A DNA stretch of 49,562 nucleotides. Source: Methanolinea sp. UBA275. GTDB lineage: Archaea > Halobacteriota > Methanomicrobia > Methanomicrobiales > Methanospirillaceae. Below the pieces are notes generated by a model, which worked only from the letters and a program-made list of their open reading frames with translations, had not been told where the DNA came from and searched no databases. The stretch spans positions 1 to 49,562 of the forward strand of contig DAWU01000036.1 in the NCBI GenBank assembly GCA_002506105.1, given 5' to 3'. Position 1 is the stretch's first letter; every line of letters starts with the position of its first letter. Shown here in pieces: positions 25,758 to 34,954 of the stretch. A program made the position numbers and the translations under genes.

Positions 25758-26189
25758 ATGGCACTCACAAAAGAACAGAAGGATTCCGTAATCGCTATGA
25801 TGGACAGGTACGCAGAGCTGTACGGTGCGAAAAACCTCGAGGGTCTCCTCGCGATCTGCGCACCGGGCATCTGCGGGTATGGAAGCGGGGTCGATGAGGT
25901 GGTGCAGGGCATCGCCTCCATGAAGGTACAGACCAAGAGGGACTTTGCACAGGCAGACACGATCACAATCAGGTTTGATATCAGGGACGTGGATGGCGAT
26001 ATGCCGGTCGCCTGGGTGATGGCTGACTGCGTCTTTGACGTGAAGGTGCATGGGACACCTCTGCGCATGACGGGTCGCATGACCGCAGTGCTCCGGAACA
26101 CCGGATCACGCTGGCTCTTTTCCATGATTCACTTCTCGGTCCCTGCACCCGGGCAGGCCGCGGGAGAGTCGTTCCCAGGCAGCAGGTAA
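25758..26189 (+). CDS. SnoaL/NTF2-like protein
   Basis: 143 residues with a cone-shaped NTF2-like pattern: an N-terminal helix (KDSVIAMMDRYAELYGAKNLEGLLAICAPG), then strands TITIRFDIRDVDGDMPVAWVMADCVFDV and GRMTAVLRNTGSRWLFSMIHFSVP. This is the DUF4440/SnoaL-like type, which binds or isomerises small polar ligands. The ATG at 25758 is preferred; GGAGGATCC lies upstream at a slightly long distance. The 293-base gap before it shows nothing that I can support. Confidence 0.75.
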   Translation: MALTKEQKDSVIAMMDRYAELYGAKNLEGLLAICAPGICGYGSGVDEVVQGIASMKVQTKRDFAQADTITIRFDIRDVDGDMPVAWVMADCVFDVKVHGTPLRMTGRMTAVLRNTGSRWLFSMIHFSVPAPGQAAGESFPGSR

Positions 26190-26279
26190 TCTCTCCCCGC
26201 ATCCTTTTTTCCTATCAAAATGGCTTTTCCATGTTCATTGTGTATGCGTGGATCCACGAAGTGAATCATGACTTTTTTT

Positions 26280-26580
26280 AGGGTATAGTGACACTCTCGC
26301 CACCTACCTTTTTGTCAAAAAATGAACATAATCGCGTTACATTGAGGCGGGTTTCCATGTTGTTTTATGGATATCAGATGACAATTTCGTTTTCAAGGCC
26401 AATGTGAATAGTTTTTGAATCGCCGCCGTGGCGCCCTTCGGGGGCGGCGGGGTCAATCGCATATGAGAAGTGAGACCGACAACCCGCTCTTTTTTACCTC
26501 GGTTTTTTATAATTCGATTTTTCGTAATTCTTCGTCATGATTTTTGAGCGAGGTTGGTGGTAACAATGACACTATACCCT
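26280..26580. mobile_element. MITE-like element with 30-bp terminal inverted repeats
   Basis: The left end AGGGTATAGTGACACTCTCG and the right end, read in reverse complement as AGGGTATAGTGTCATTGTTA, agree at about 24 of 30 positions, including CCACC and ACCT blocks further in. T-runs flank both ends. The 300-base interior has no gene and contains a GC-rich hairpin (CGCCC-ttcgg-GGGCG) near 26432-26446. This is the structure of a non-autonomous miniature transposable element. 26581-26862 to the right holds no gene that I can support. Confidence 0.6.
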
Positions 26581-26862
26581 TTTTTTTTAATTCCCGTTAC
26601 TCCCCCACGGGGAATCTGATGCCTCCGGAGCCACACTCCATCCGGATTTTGAACCGGGGACTTTCAGCCAGGAAGGGACCACATCTGCACGGGGACACCG
26701 ACCCGGGGTATGGATCCACCATATCCGATACACCGAAACGACTTGTAACGATGAAGGATCCATCCATGACCTTGGCAGACACTAAGAGAATGTCCCCTGC
26801 CGATATCTTCCCCCTCGGGAAAAAACGGTATTCACTCGATTTTCGGGGGAAAAAAGGAGTTG

Positions 26863-27651
26863 TCAGAAGACCGGGAACTGGTCCTTTGAGATGGGGGAGA
26901 GCGAATAGCTCCAGCCGGAGGGAATTGCCCTGTAGTCAATGAACGTCATCGTGTAGCCCAGACGGGGCGACCCTGAGAAGTACTGGGGGAGCTCCCATTT
27001 CAGGTACCCGCCATCCTTCGCAAACGACCGGGTTTTCATATCCCAGTGCTCACCGAACGTGATGTAGATATCATAGGGTCCCGGCGGGACTGCCTGCTCG
27101 AAGGTGTGGGAGAATCCCTTCGCGACGTAGACTGCGAGCGTTGCCCCCTTCGATCCCCGGGGGGCGAGCGCGACAAGGATATCGCTCGTCCCCTTTGCAT
27201 TGTTGATGGCAAGGAAGTGGTTCCCGGGCTGCCACGAACCCTTCACGACTGATCCGCTCGGGATGGGGGGATACCGGAGCGCAAGCGAGGTTTCCAGATA
27301 GTGGTCCACGACACCCTTCAGTGAGGGATCGAGGGTTACTGCCTTCTCGTAGTCCGTGATCGCTTCATCATACTGTTTCAGGGCTGCATATGAACGTCCC
27401 CGGTTGAAGTAGACCCGGGCATACCCTGGATCAATCTCAATGGCCCGGGTATATGCCTCGATCGCAGCGTCCCAGCGGAACTGGCTCGCATGGGTGTTCC
27501 CGAGATCGTTCCACGCCGGGGCTGCAGTGGTGGCATCTGGCTGTCCGGAGATGAGCACCATCTCCGCCGATGCACCTCCTGCTAGGAGGCCAACGGAGAG
27601 CATGAGCAGGACTCCGCAATAGGATAGTCTGGATGAAAAGGTGGCAGGCAT
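26863..27651 (-). CDS. Secreted TPR-domain protein
   Basis: 262 residues. A signal peptide (LSYCGVLLMLSVGLLAGGAS) leads to two TPR units (AWNDLGNTHASQFRWDAAIEAY and VYFNRGRSYAALKQYDEAIT types), then a 120-residue beta-rich domain (NHFLAINNAKGTSDILVALAP to the C terminus) that I do not recognise. The mature part probably binds another surface protein. The start is taken at 27651, a typical signal-peptide beginning; the frame extends to 27687. It is divergent from the membrane protein gene at 27831. Confidence 0.75.
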   Translation of the reverse strand: MPATFSSRLSYCGVLLMLSVGLLAGGASAEMVLISGQPDATTAAPAWNDLGNTHASQFRWDAAIEAYTRAIEIDPGYARVYFNRGRSYAALKQYDEAITDYEKAVTLDPSLKGVVDHYLETSLALRYPPIPSGSVVKGSWQPGNHFLAINNAKGTSDILVALAPRGSKGATLAVYVAKGFSHTFEQAVPPGPYDIYITFGEHWDMKTRSFAKDGGYLKWELPQYFSGSPRLGYTMTFIDYRAIPSGWSYSLSPISKDQFPVF

Positions 27652-27830
27652 ATGGCATCTTCTGTACAGGAATACGCGAGTGGTCATATATACCCTTGGA
27701 AAGGAGCGGGAACAGAGGGGGATCTGAGTTCAGGGTGTCACTGCCGTTGCAGGAGTCCGGTTATCTCCCGCCAGCCGGCAACCTCCTCCCGCGTAGCATT
27801 TATGCCAGAGGTTCCTTACATTTCTCCCGC

Positions 27831-28541
27831 GTGTACGTCTTCTGCCATATCCTCGCAGGGCTGCTGCTTGGGCTTGCATGGTACGCCTGGAAGAGGGACC
27901 GGCTCCTTGTGGCCGCCTGCGTGGCGGGTGCGGTCCTCCCGGACCTCATCGACAAGCCGCTCGGGATTCTCCTCACCGGGACGGTGGGCTTCGGGAGAAT
28001 ATATGCCCATACCCTCCTCTTTGCCGCACTCTTCCTCATTGCCGGTGCATTCGCCTGGCGTGGGAACCGGAGGTGGGGTTTTCTCATCCTCGCTCTCGGA
28101 TCCGGTGTCATTTCACACCAGATCCTCGATGCCATGTGGTTCGAGCCTGCCGCCTGGTTCTGGCCGGTCTTCGGCCCGTTCCCCCCGCCGGACCTGGATA
28201 TCCCGTTCCTCTCCTATTTCCTCGCCGATCTCCTCCAGCCGGCGGAATGGCTTTTTGCGGGAGCTTCCTTCTTCATCGCTGCGATCTTCCTGGGGATACG
28301 GGGGCGCTGGATGAAGATTGCTCCCGCACTCTCGCTGCTCATGGCCGTCTTTTCGATCTGGGTGTTCCTCTCTGCCGTGACCGGATCTCCATCCGTGATC
28401 ACCGGGTGGGACGACCCCTGGGACAACGCTATCGTGGCAATCATGCTCCTCTTAAGTGCGGCCGGGGTGGACAGGGTACCAGGTGGAATGTGGGAAGGTA
28501 CCACAAGGGGGAGGAAGGCCACGTCTCATGACAGGAAATGA
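27831..28541 (+). CDS. DUF457 (YdjM-like) membrane-bound metal-dependent hydrolase family protein
   Basis: 236 residues with six or so membrane segments. The N-terminal FCHILAGLLLGL with its His, the GAVLPDLIDKP motif (two Asp) and the later HTLLF and SHQILDAM His residues match the DUF457 pattern proposed to bind metal. The natural substrate is not known. No ATG fits: the best start is the GTG at 27831, giving the usual MYVFCHI start. There is no ribosome site, and CATTTATG about 30 bases upstream could be a TATA box, so a leaderless message is likely. Confidence 0.78.
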   Translation: MYVFCHILAGLLLGLAWYAWKRDRLLVAACVAGAVLPDLIDKPLGILLTGTVGFGRIYAHTLLFAALFLIAGAFAWRGNRRWGFLILALGSGVISHQILDAMWFEPAAWFWPVFGPFPPPDLDIPFLSYFLADLLQPAEWLFAGASFFIAAIFLGIRGRWMKIAPALSLLMAVFSIWVFLSAVTGSPSVITGWDDPWDNAIVAIMLLLSAAGVDRVPGGMWEGTTRGRKATSHDRK

Positions 28542-28587
28542 TGGTCCTCGTGGTCTCGGGGCTCTACCAATATGGGGACAGATCGAT

Positions 28588-29028
28588 TCACGCATTCCTG
28601 TCAACGGTACTTCGAAGGCACTCCACGAATGACTTGATCGTCTCCATCTCACCAATGATTGTATAGAGTTGATCGGGCGTGATTCCCTGGTATTCGTGTG
28701 AGAGGAGGTTTCGATAGGTCACGAAGTGTTTCATCGATTGGGCGAGCGTATAAGTGATGATTCCTTCCTGTTCGAGGAGAGTAAATATTTCCTTATAGGT
28801 CGTAGGAATCCCACTATTATGTGCGATGATCACCTCACTCCCGAGATCAAATACCCGGTTCAGGAGCGCGAAAAGAATCATCGATGCTGCATAGAAATTC
28901 CGTTGATCAGAAAGATCACTAATTTCCTGGATTTTCAGATATTCCAGATCGCTGAAAAACCGGGAGATGTCCTTCAGGATTGATCCAATCCGGATAATGT
29001 CGTAGTGTACTGGCATCTGCCAGGTCAC
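28588..29028 (-). CDS. HepT-like HEPN toxin
   Basis: 146 residues, all-helical HEPN domain. The RNase motif R106-NLLS-H111 followed by EY is the Rx4HxY signature of HepT toxins, which cut RNA or are held in check by AMPylation from a partner MNT. It overlaps the upstream MNT gene by four bases (ATGA), so translation is coupled. This module is intact and the MNT-first order is the usual one. Confidence 0.85.
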   Translation of the reverse strand: MTWQMPVHYDIIRIGSILKDISRFFSDLEYLKIQEISDLSDQRNFYAASMILFALLNRVFDLGSEVIIAHNSGIPTTYKEIFTLLEQEGIITYTLAQSMKHFVTYRNLLSHEYQGITPDQLYTIIGEMETIKSFVECLRSTVDRNA

Positions 29029-29447
29029 CCCCTCGCCTGAATCATTGCCAGGCTGTGTTTTCGTATGAGCGGTTCTACGTCGAGGTATTGCCGGACGGTG
29101 TCCACGGTAATACGGTGGAATAATTCCGGGCTCCTGCAGTACAGGATTATCCCATCCCGAATGACCCTGAACCGGATGGTGAGTGGCAGATCCCAGAAAA
29201 GACTCACTTCGATGATGCGTGATCCAACACTGAGCAGCTCGTTCATCTGAGATTCTGTCGCAGCCCGATCGGTGACAATGCAGAGGTCGATGTCCGAGAG
29301 TGGGCCGGCTTTTCCGGTGGCGTGACTCCCAAAGAGGATGACGGCGATCACCCCCTCTTTTGGAATCTCTTCCACGATCCTGGCAACTTCGGGATGCGCT
29401 CCAAGGAACTCTTCTGCCCGGTCCATGTATGAGTGATCATGGCGCAT
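29025..29447 (-). CDS. MNT-type nucleotidyltransferase antitoxin (MntA-like)
   Basis: 140 residues. The polymerase-beta-like motif is G40-S41-HATGKAGPL-SD52-I-D54, with the conserved GSxx...SDIDL. The partner HepT follows with a 4-base overlap. MntA enzymes add AMP units to the HepT tyrosine to silence it. The N-terminal 30 residues form a helical arm. An ATG at 29426 is an alternative start. It is the leading gene of the operon. Confidence 0.85.
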   Translation of the reverse strand: MRHDHSYMDRAEEFLGAHPEVARIVEEIPKEGVIAVILFGSHATGKAGPLSDIDLCIVTDRAATESQMNELLSVGSRIIEVSLFWDLPLTIRFRVIRDGIILYCRSPELFHRITVDTVRQYLDVEPLIRKHSLAMIQARG

Positions 29448-29685
29448 GACAGGATATAATCATTCGGGGAAACATTCAGTATCCACGGGAGGAAAACGAT
29501 CTCGAGGTCATCTCCTATTGAGGGTCACATCCAGCCTCCTGCCTGGCCAGAATCCCTGGAGCCTGATCGGTTTTTTGACAACACGGATCATCCTAGGTAA
29601 TTTAGGGCGTTCGATACACTAAACACGGAGTCATGAAGAAAACCTCTTCACCCTTCACCCCACTCTCTCTTTTACTGGGACTCCC

Positions 29686-30570
29686 ATGATCTGGTCGCTC
29701 CTCGCTCTTACCGGTGCCATCGCCCAGGCAGCCTACAGCACCGGCGTGAAAGTGCTCCTGTCAAAGGTGTCACCATACTACCTCGCCGGTTGCTCCTTTC
29801 TGGTTGCGTCCTGCGTGCTCTGTATCCTCTCGTCCCTGGCCGGGGTTCCTGAACTATCTTCGGGATTCCTGCCTGCAGTGGCAGTCACTGTTGCGATCAA
29901 TATTCTCGCCACCATCCTCTCCTACCGGGCACTTTCGACTTCCGATCTCTCCCTCTGCCTGCCGATGCTCGCATTCACCCCTGTGTTCCTCCTCCTCACC
30001 TCGTTTCTTATTTTGGGCGAAGTCCCCGCCCTGGCAGGTATTCTCGGTATTTTCCTTGTCGCCACAGGTTCGTTTCTCCTGGCATCCGGGGAATCCCCGA
30101 CATCCTTCCTCGCACCGCTTGTGACTCTTTCACGAAATTCTGGTGTCCGGATGATGCTCATCGTCGCATTCCTGTACAGCATCTCGGTCAACTACGATAA
30201 GGTCGTGGTGGAGACCGCCGGTCCGATCTTCGGATCTTCGATCGTGTATGGCTTTCTTGCCGCATCGTTCCTGGCCCTCACTGCAGCGGGTTGGGTTCGC
30301 GGGAACGTCATGCCGGTTCCGGAGGGGGTGTCGAACAGGAGCATGATCATCCTCATTGCGATCGGGTTCGTACTCGCAGTCGAGGCAATCTCGATCAACC
30401 TCGCATATACACTCTCGATTGTCCCCTACGTGATCTCCATCAAACGGCTCTCGATCTTCTTCGCGGTCCTCTTCGGAGGATTTCTCCTCAGGGAAGGCAG
30501 CCTCCGGCCAAGGGCTCTCGGGAGCCTCGTGATGGTTGCCGGGACCGTGCTGATCGCGCTGTGGGGGTGA
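29686..30570 (+). CDS. EamA/DMT-family transporter
   Basis: 294 residues, ten predicted membrane helices in two EamA halves (first about 1-135, second about 150-294). These carriers export or exchange small metabolites. The last 62 codons recur as a diverged fragment at 38890-39078 and the final 29 bases recur again at 36672-36700. No good ribosome site precedes the ATG at 29686; the frame starts at that ATG, with MIWSLLALTGAIAQAAYSTG the normal N terminus. Confidence 0.9.
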   Translation: MIWSLLALTGAIAQAAYSTGVKVLLSKVSPYYLAGCSFLVASCVLCILSSLAGVPELSSGFLPAVAVTVAINILATILSYRALSTSDLSLCLPMLAFTPVFLLLTSFLILGEVPALAGILGIFLVATGSFLLASGESPTSFLAPLVTLSRNSGVRMMLIVAFLYSISVNYDKVVVETAGPIFGSSIVYGFLAASFLALTAAGWVRGNVMPVPEGVSNRSMIILIAIGFVLAVEAISINLAYTLSIVPYVISIKRLSIFFAVLFGGFLLREGSLRPRALGSLVMVAGTVLIALWG

Positions 30571-30572
30571 GG
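30544..30572 (+). repeat. EamA 3'-end direct repeat, copy A (in the intact gene)
   Basis: ACCGTGCTGATCGCGCTGTG plus the following GGGGTGAGG. It spans the final codons and stop of the intact EamA gene. Two further copies in the same orientation lie at 36672-36700 and 39052-39080. Confidence 0.8.
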
Positions 30573-30746
30573 GTCTCCGGATAAAACCAGGATCCCACAG
30601 GATATACCTGGGGAGACGCTTTTTTCCATCGCATTTCCTGCCAATCTTCCTTGTTCTTTTCATTGTGCATGTTCGGTCCATTCCTGCGAACGGATCTACG
30701 AAGTCCCGCAGATAGCTATTTGTAGTATGTATGTATATTCAAAAGC

Positions 30747-31061
30747 ATGACAACAAAAAGCATGCTCGTGCAGGTCCGAATGCCTCCCCGCCTTGTACAG
30801 CAGCTTGACCGGATGACCGAGGAAGGCCTCTATTCCAGCCGGAGCGAAGCGATCCTCGATTCGGTCAGGAGGCTGGTGCTCGGGTACGAGAGGAGCGACC
30901 GGTTCCGGAGGGCCTTGATCAGGAGTTTCCTCCGCAGGGGTGGCCGGGGTTCCATCGACGACCTCGACCGGGAGACCGATATCTCATCGATCGCTTCTGC
31001 ACTCGCGGCGACGTACCCGGAAAAGTCCATCGATGAGATACTCTCCGAGGTGAGAAGGTGA
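30747..31061 (+). CDS. Ribbon-helix-helix antitoxin (VapB-like)
   Basis: 104 residues. An N-terminal RHH fold (SMLVQVRMPPRLVQQLDRMT then GLYSSRSEAILDSVRRLV) is the DNA-binding part; the C-terminal helical tail (SIDDLDRETDISSIASALAA to EILSEVRR) should wrap the toxin. It overlaps the downstream PIN gene by four bases. The A/T-rich GTATGTATGTATATT just upstream may carry the promoter. Confidence 0.82.
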   Translation: MTTKSMLVQVRMPPRLVQQLDRMTEEGLYSSRSEAILDSVRRLVLGYERSDRFRRALIRSFLRRGGRGSIDDLDRETDISSIASALAATYPEKSIDEILSEVRR

Positions 31062-31510
31062 TAATCCTCGATACCGATGTACTCGCACTCTACCATTTTT
31101 TCACCACCGATCCCCGGCACACGCTCACTGCATCATTCATGGAGGAGACGCGGGATGCCGAGAGGGGGACCACCCTCTACAATCTCCTCGAGCTGGCCGG
31201 GATACTCTCGTCTGCGGGAAAACCGGATGTCGCGAGGAAGATGATAGAGACCTACGCCACGGCGTCGGACATGACCCTGCTGTATCCCATTCTTTCCACG
31301 AACTCCCCGGAACTTTTCTTTGCAGATTATACTGCCGAACTCATGGACTACATGGAGAGAGGGCTCCGTTATGGCGATGCAAAGATCCTCTGGGTGGCAG
31401 AATCCAACGAAGCCTCCACGCTCATTACCTGGAATACCCGGCATTACTCAGGGAAGACCCAGATCGGGATTCTTACCCCGGGGGATTACTTACGGGTCAT
31501 CACAGGGTAA
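31058..31510 (+). CDS. PIN-domain toxin (VapC-like)
   Basis: 150 residues. The PIN fold carries D5 in MIILDTDVLALYHF, a conserved Glu near LLELAGIL, an Asp in YGDAKILWVAE and the final LITWNTRHY segment. PIN toxins are Mg2+-dependent RNases. The start is GTG at 31058, inside the antitoxin stop. The longer-than-average middle loop is unusual but the catalytic acids are present. The 297-base gap after it contains only repeat copy 2. Confidence 0.8.
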   Translation: MIILDTDVLALYHFFTTDPRHTLTASFMEETRDAERGTTLYNLLELAGILSSAGKPDVARKMIETYATASDMTLLYPILSTNSPELFFADYTAELMDYMERGLRYGDAKILWVAESNEASTLITWNTRHYSGKTQIGILTPGDYLRVITG

Positions 31511-31650
31511 CACCTGGTGGAGATGCCCTCAAAGAGGGTCGATCCCTCACACTGCTCCACCCACCTCTGCCTGTCATTCAATGCAATCCTTCACAGAAAA
31601 AAAAGAGTGTTATCATGCGTCGGGACCGTGGTGAGGCGCACCATCAGTGT

Positions 31651-31722
31651 TTGAGATGAAAACCGCATCCGCGCTTTTCATCAGGGGGGCATGTGACCAG
31701 ACAGTCCCCTCTGCGTTTCAGG
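31651..31722 (+). repeat. Dispersed hairpin repeat, copy 2
   Basis: TTGAGATGAAAACCGCATCC, then TTTTCATCAGGGGGGCATG and CAGACAGTC. The stem ATGAAAA/TTTTCAT is kept and CGC-atcc-GCG pairs inside. It lies about 90 bases before the SNF2 gene, after the first VapBC-like module. Confidence 0.75.
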
Positions 31723-31807
31723 TATGTCCCATTGCTTCAGCCACTGGATCCCGGTCACATTTGCACACGATTATCACGCGTAAGAACGTACATGAGGTTA
31801 TGAGTTC

Positions 31808-34800
31808 ATGAAATCTCAAGTGAGCATTGATCCGCTTCCATCTCTGAAGGAGCCTTCGATACAACAATCATTCGCGGTCCTCCACGGATCGGTAACTCCT
31901 GACGGCTCATTCTTCTTCTGGGGAGAACACCCGGTCGGCCCGGTGGCAAAGAGACGCGGGAGGAGACCCGCACTCCCAAAAATATCCCCACACCCGTTCG
32001 CCCTGCCGGCAGCATCGCTGAAAAAAATCCTTGAAGGGTTCCTGTCGTCCGGACAGGTACCTGCCATTGAGGAGACCCTTACGATATGGCTGCCGACGGC
32101 AGGCCGGGTGCCTGAACCATCACCAGAAGTACGGGCACGGACCGGTTTATTAAGGGAAAAAAGGATGGCCGTACTTCACGCATGGAGGGTCCCGGTCCTC
32201 AAAATTCCGGTCTCTTCAGTGATTCCGTTCCTCCTCTCCAGGGACAGCGGCACGGGGGAGTGCCTGCGGGGCGCGACCCTCCATGCATGGGGAGTTGTCG
32301 CACTCTTTGCCTGCGAGATCGTTGCCCGGGGGAGGTTTGCACCGTCAATACGGACTGCAGAAAAAAATATGCTCACCGGGGTCTGGTACCCGCGCCTCCC
32401 GGATGATGATACCCTGCGCCTGAATGAGCTGAAATCCGCCATGCCCCCCCTTGTGTGGGCACATCTCGATGGTGAGAACCGGGGAGCCATCGCCAGTGAC
32501 CCGGTCAGAATTTTTCTGGATGAGGCAGTCAATGGTCTCGTCACCGCTGCGATGAGTGACAGCCATCTTTGTCATGACCAGGAACGAAGGGGCGATCTCC
32601 TGGTCGAAGAGTGTTTTTACCGGTCGCTCCTTGGGAAAGATTGTGTTTTTTCAAGGGAGACGCCCGCAGTCACCGGGCTCTTCTCATGGCTTGCCGGCCC
32701 AAAGATCGCACAGACGGGAATGCGCTGCCATACCTGTTTCACCGTGCAGGAACCGGAAGATGGAGAGGATGCCTGGCATGTCGGCTTCTTCCTGCAGTCG
32801 AAGGATGATCCCACGCTGCTGGTCCCTGCCAGTGAGGTCTGGTCCGGGAGATCGAACACGGTTGAGCATCTGGTAAAAAAAGAGACCGGCCACCCGCAGG
32901 ACCGGATGCTCTATGATCTCGGGACTGCCGCCAGGGTCTACCCCCCGATCCGGGAAGCCTTAAAGGAAGCACGGCCTGATGGGATCGCCCTCCCCCCGGA
33001 ACAGGTCTACGGGTTTCTTGCAGAAACCGCACCTCTTCTCAAAGAACTCGGCTGTCCTGTCCTGCTGCCCTCGTGGTGGCAGCACGGCCGCCAGCACCCT
33101 TCGATCAGGGTGACCTTCAAAGGCAGGGCTGCGAAAAAAGGGAAGGGCAGCGGGGCATTCTCACTCCATAGCATCCTCTCCTTTGACTGGAGGATCGCCA
33201 TTGGCGATGAAGAACTATCGCCTGAAGAGTTCGATCAGCTCACCACGCGGAAACTCCCTCTCATGAAAGTCCGGGGGCGGTGGGTGGTATTCGATCCCGA
33301 AGAGGTGCGGCGGGTCGTCAGCGCATTCAAAAAGGTTTACCCGGACAAAAAGATGTCGCTGGCCGATGCACTTGCCCTCACGCTGGGGGGCCCGGCGGAT
33401 GAAGACCTTCCCCTCACCTCATCGGTTACTGACACGGATCTCAGGGCGTTCCTCGACCGGCTCGTATCCGTGCAGGACCCGACTCCGGTCGTCCTGCCGG
33501 AGACATTTACCGGCACGTTGCGGCCATACCAGGAGTACGGGACCGCGTGGCTTTTGCGGCTTACGCGCTCCGGCATGGGTGCCTGCCTTTGCGACGACAT
33601 GGGACTGGGGAAGACTGTGCAGGTGATCGCGTACCTGGCCCTCCGGAACACGGAAGGACACGCAGAAAATCCCACATTGCTCGTCTGCCCGATGTCGATC
33701 ATCGGCAACTGGATGCGCGAGGTCAAAAGGTTTGCACCATCCCTCAGGGTGTACGTCCACCACGGTGCTGACCGGTGTTCCGGCGATCAGTTCGATCGCG
33801 AGCGGGGACAGAGCGATCTTGTTATCACCTCGTACCAGACAGTCCAGAGAGATGAAGAGCTCCTCTCGTCGCATTCATGGGACTGTGTCGTTCTCGATGA
33901 AGCCCAGAACATCAAGAATCATGCCACAAAACAGGCCAGGGCGGTCAGGAAACTGCCCGCCGGAAGCAGGATCGCCATCACCGGCACCCCCGTAGAGAAC
34001 CGGCTCGCTGAACTCTGGTCGATTATGGATTTCCTGAATCCCGGTTACCTGGGAACCGCGGCCGCGTTCCAGAAAAAGATTGCAACCCCCATTGAGCGGC
34101 AGCACGACGCCACACGGGCGCTGGCCTTGAAAAAAATCGTCCGGCCGTTCCTCCTGCGGAGGGTGAAGACCGACCGGAAGATCATCAGCGATCTTCCGGA
34201 AAAGATACTCGTAAAGGAGTTCTGTCCGCTCACCAGGGAGCAGGTCTCCCTCTACGAAGCTGCAGTGCAGGATATGCTGGAGAAGCTCGACTCCCTCAGG
34301 GGAGTTGCACGGAGAGGGGCCGTCCTTGTCACCCTGATGCGGTTAAAACAGATCTGCAACCACCCGGCCCTCTTCCTCAATGACGGAAGCTCTCTTGCCG
34401 CCCGATCCGGAAAGTTAGAGAGGCTCTGCGAGGTCCTTGACGAGGTGCTCGCAAATAATGAACGTGCCCTCATCTTCACCCAGTTCGCATCATTCGGCGG
34501 AATACTCAAACCCTATCTTGAAACGGTCTTTTCCACCGAAGTCCTCTTCCTGCACGGGAAAACGAGACGGGAGGATCGGGACAGGATGGTGGCCCGGTTT
34601 GCGGAGAAGCAAGGTCCGAAGGTCTTTATCCTGTCCTTAAAAGCCGGGGGCACCGGGCTGAACCTTACCTCGGCAACCCATGTCTTCCATATCGACCGCT
34701 GGTGGAACCCGGCCGTTGAGGACCAGGCGACCGACAGGGCATTCCGGATCGGGCAGTCCAGGAATGTGGAGGTACACCTCATGATCGCCGGAGGAACACT

Positions 34801-34954
34801 TGAGGAGAAGATCGATGCCGTGCTTCATGAGAAGCGGGCACTGGCAGGGAGCGTCATCGGCACAGGGGAAGACTGGATCACCGGCCTTTCAACCGAAGAC
34901 CTCCGTGAACTGTTTTCGCTCAGGAAAAGTGCCACAGGGAGTATGGTGATATGA
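31808..34954 (+). CDS. SNF2-family DEAD/DEAH helicase-like ATPase with SNF2-associated domain
   Basis: 1048 residues. The N-terminal 450 or so residues include the bacterial SNF2-associated region (LLPSWWQH, SFDWRIAIGDEELSPEEFDQL, LMKVRGRWVVFDPEEV). The Rad54-like motor follows: Walker A DDMGLGKT near residue 596, DEAQ near 697, ITGTPVEN, and the second lobe LSLKAGGTGLNLT and DQATDRAFRIGQSR. Such proteins translocate on DNA without true strand separation. GAGGTTATGA lies just before the ATG. It overlaps the SWIM-domain gene by four bases, a partnership seen in many bacteria. No methyltransferase or DISARM gene is nearby. Confidence 0.93.
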   Translation: MKSQVSIDPLPSLKEPSIQQSFAVLHGSVTPDGSFFFWGEHPVGPVAKRRGRRPALPKISPHPFALPAASLKKILEGFLSSGQVPAIEETLTIWLPTAGRVPEPSPEVRARTGLLREKRMAVLHAWRVPVLKIPVSSVIPFLLSRDSGTGECLRGATLHAWGVVALFACEIVARGRFAPSIRTAEKNMLTGVWYPRLPDDDTLRLNELKSAMPPLVWAHLDGENRGAIASDPVRIFLDEAVNGLVTAAMSDSHLCHDQERRGDLLVEECFYRSLLGKDCVFSRETPAVTGLFSWLAGPKIAQTGMRCHTCFTVQEPEDGEDAWHVGFFLQSKDDPTLLVPASEVWSGRSNTVEHLVKKETGHPQDRMLYDLGTAARVYPPIREALKEARPDGIALPPEQVYGFLAETAPLLKELGCPVLLPSWWQHGRQHPSIRVTFKGRAAKKGKGSGAFSLHSILSFDWRIAIGDEELSPEEFDQLTTRKLPLMKVRGRWVVFDPEEVRRVVSAFKKVYPDKKMSLADALALTLGGPADEDLPLTSSVTDTDLRAFLDRLVSVQDPTPVVLPETFTGTLRPYQEYGTAWLLRLTRSGMGACLCDDMGLGKTVQVIAYLALRNTEGHAENPTLLVCPMSIIGNWMREVKRFAPSLRVYVHHGADRCSGDQFDRERGQSDLVITSYQTVQRDEELLSSHSWDCVVLDEAQNIKNHATKQARAVRKLPAGSRIAITGTPVENRLAELWSIMDFLNPGYLGTAAAFQKKIATPIERQHDATRALALKKIVRPFLLRRVKTDRKIISDLPEKILVKEFCPLTREQVSLYEAAVQDMLEKLDSLRGVARRGAVLVTLMRLKQICNHPALFLNDGSSLAARSGKLERLCEVLDEVLANNERALIFTQFASFGGILKPYLETVFSTEVLFLHGKTRREDRDRMVARFAEKQGPKVFILSLKAGGTGLNLTSATHVFHIDRWWNPAVEDQATDRAFRIGQSRNVEVHLMIAGGTLEEKIDAVLHEKRALAGSVIGTGEDWITGLSTEDLRELFSLRKSATGSMVI

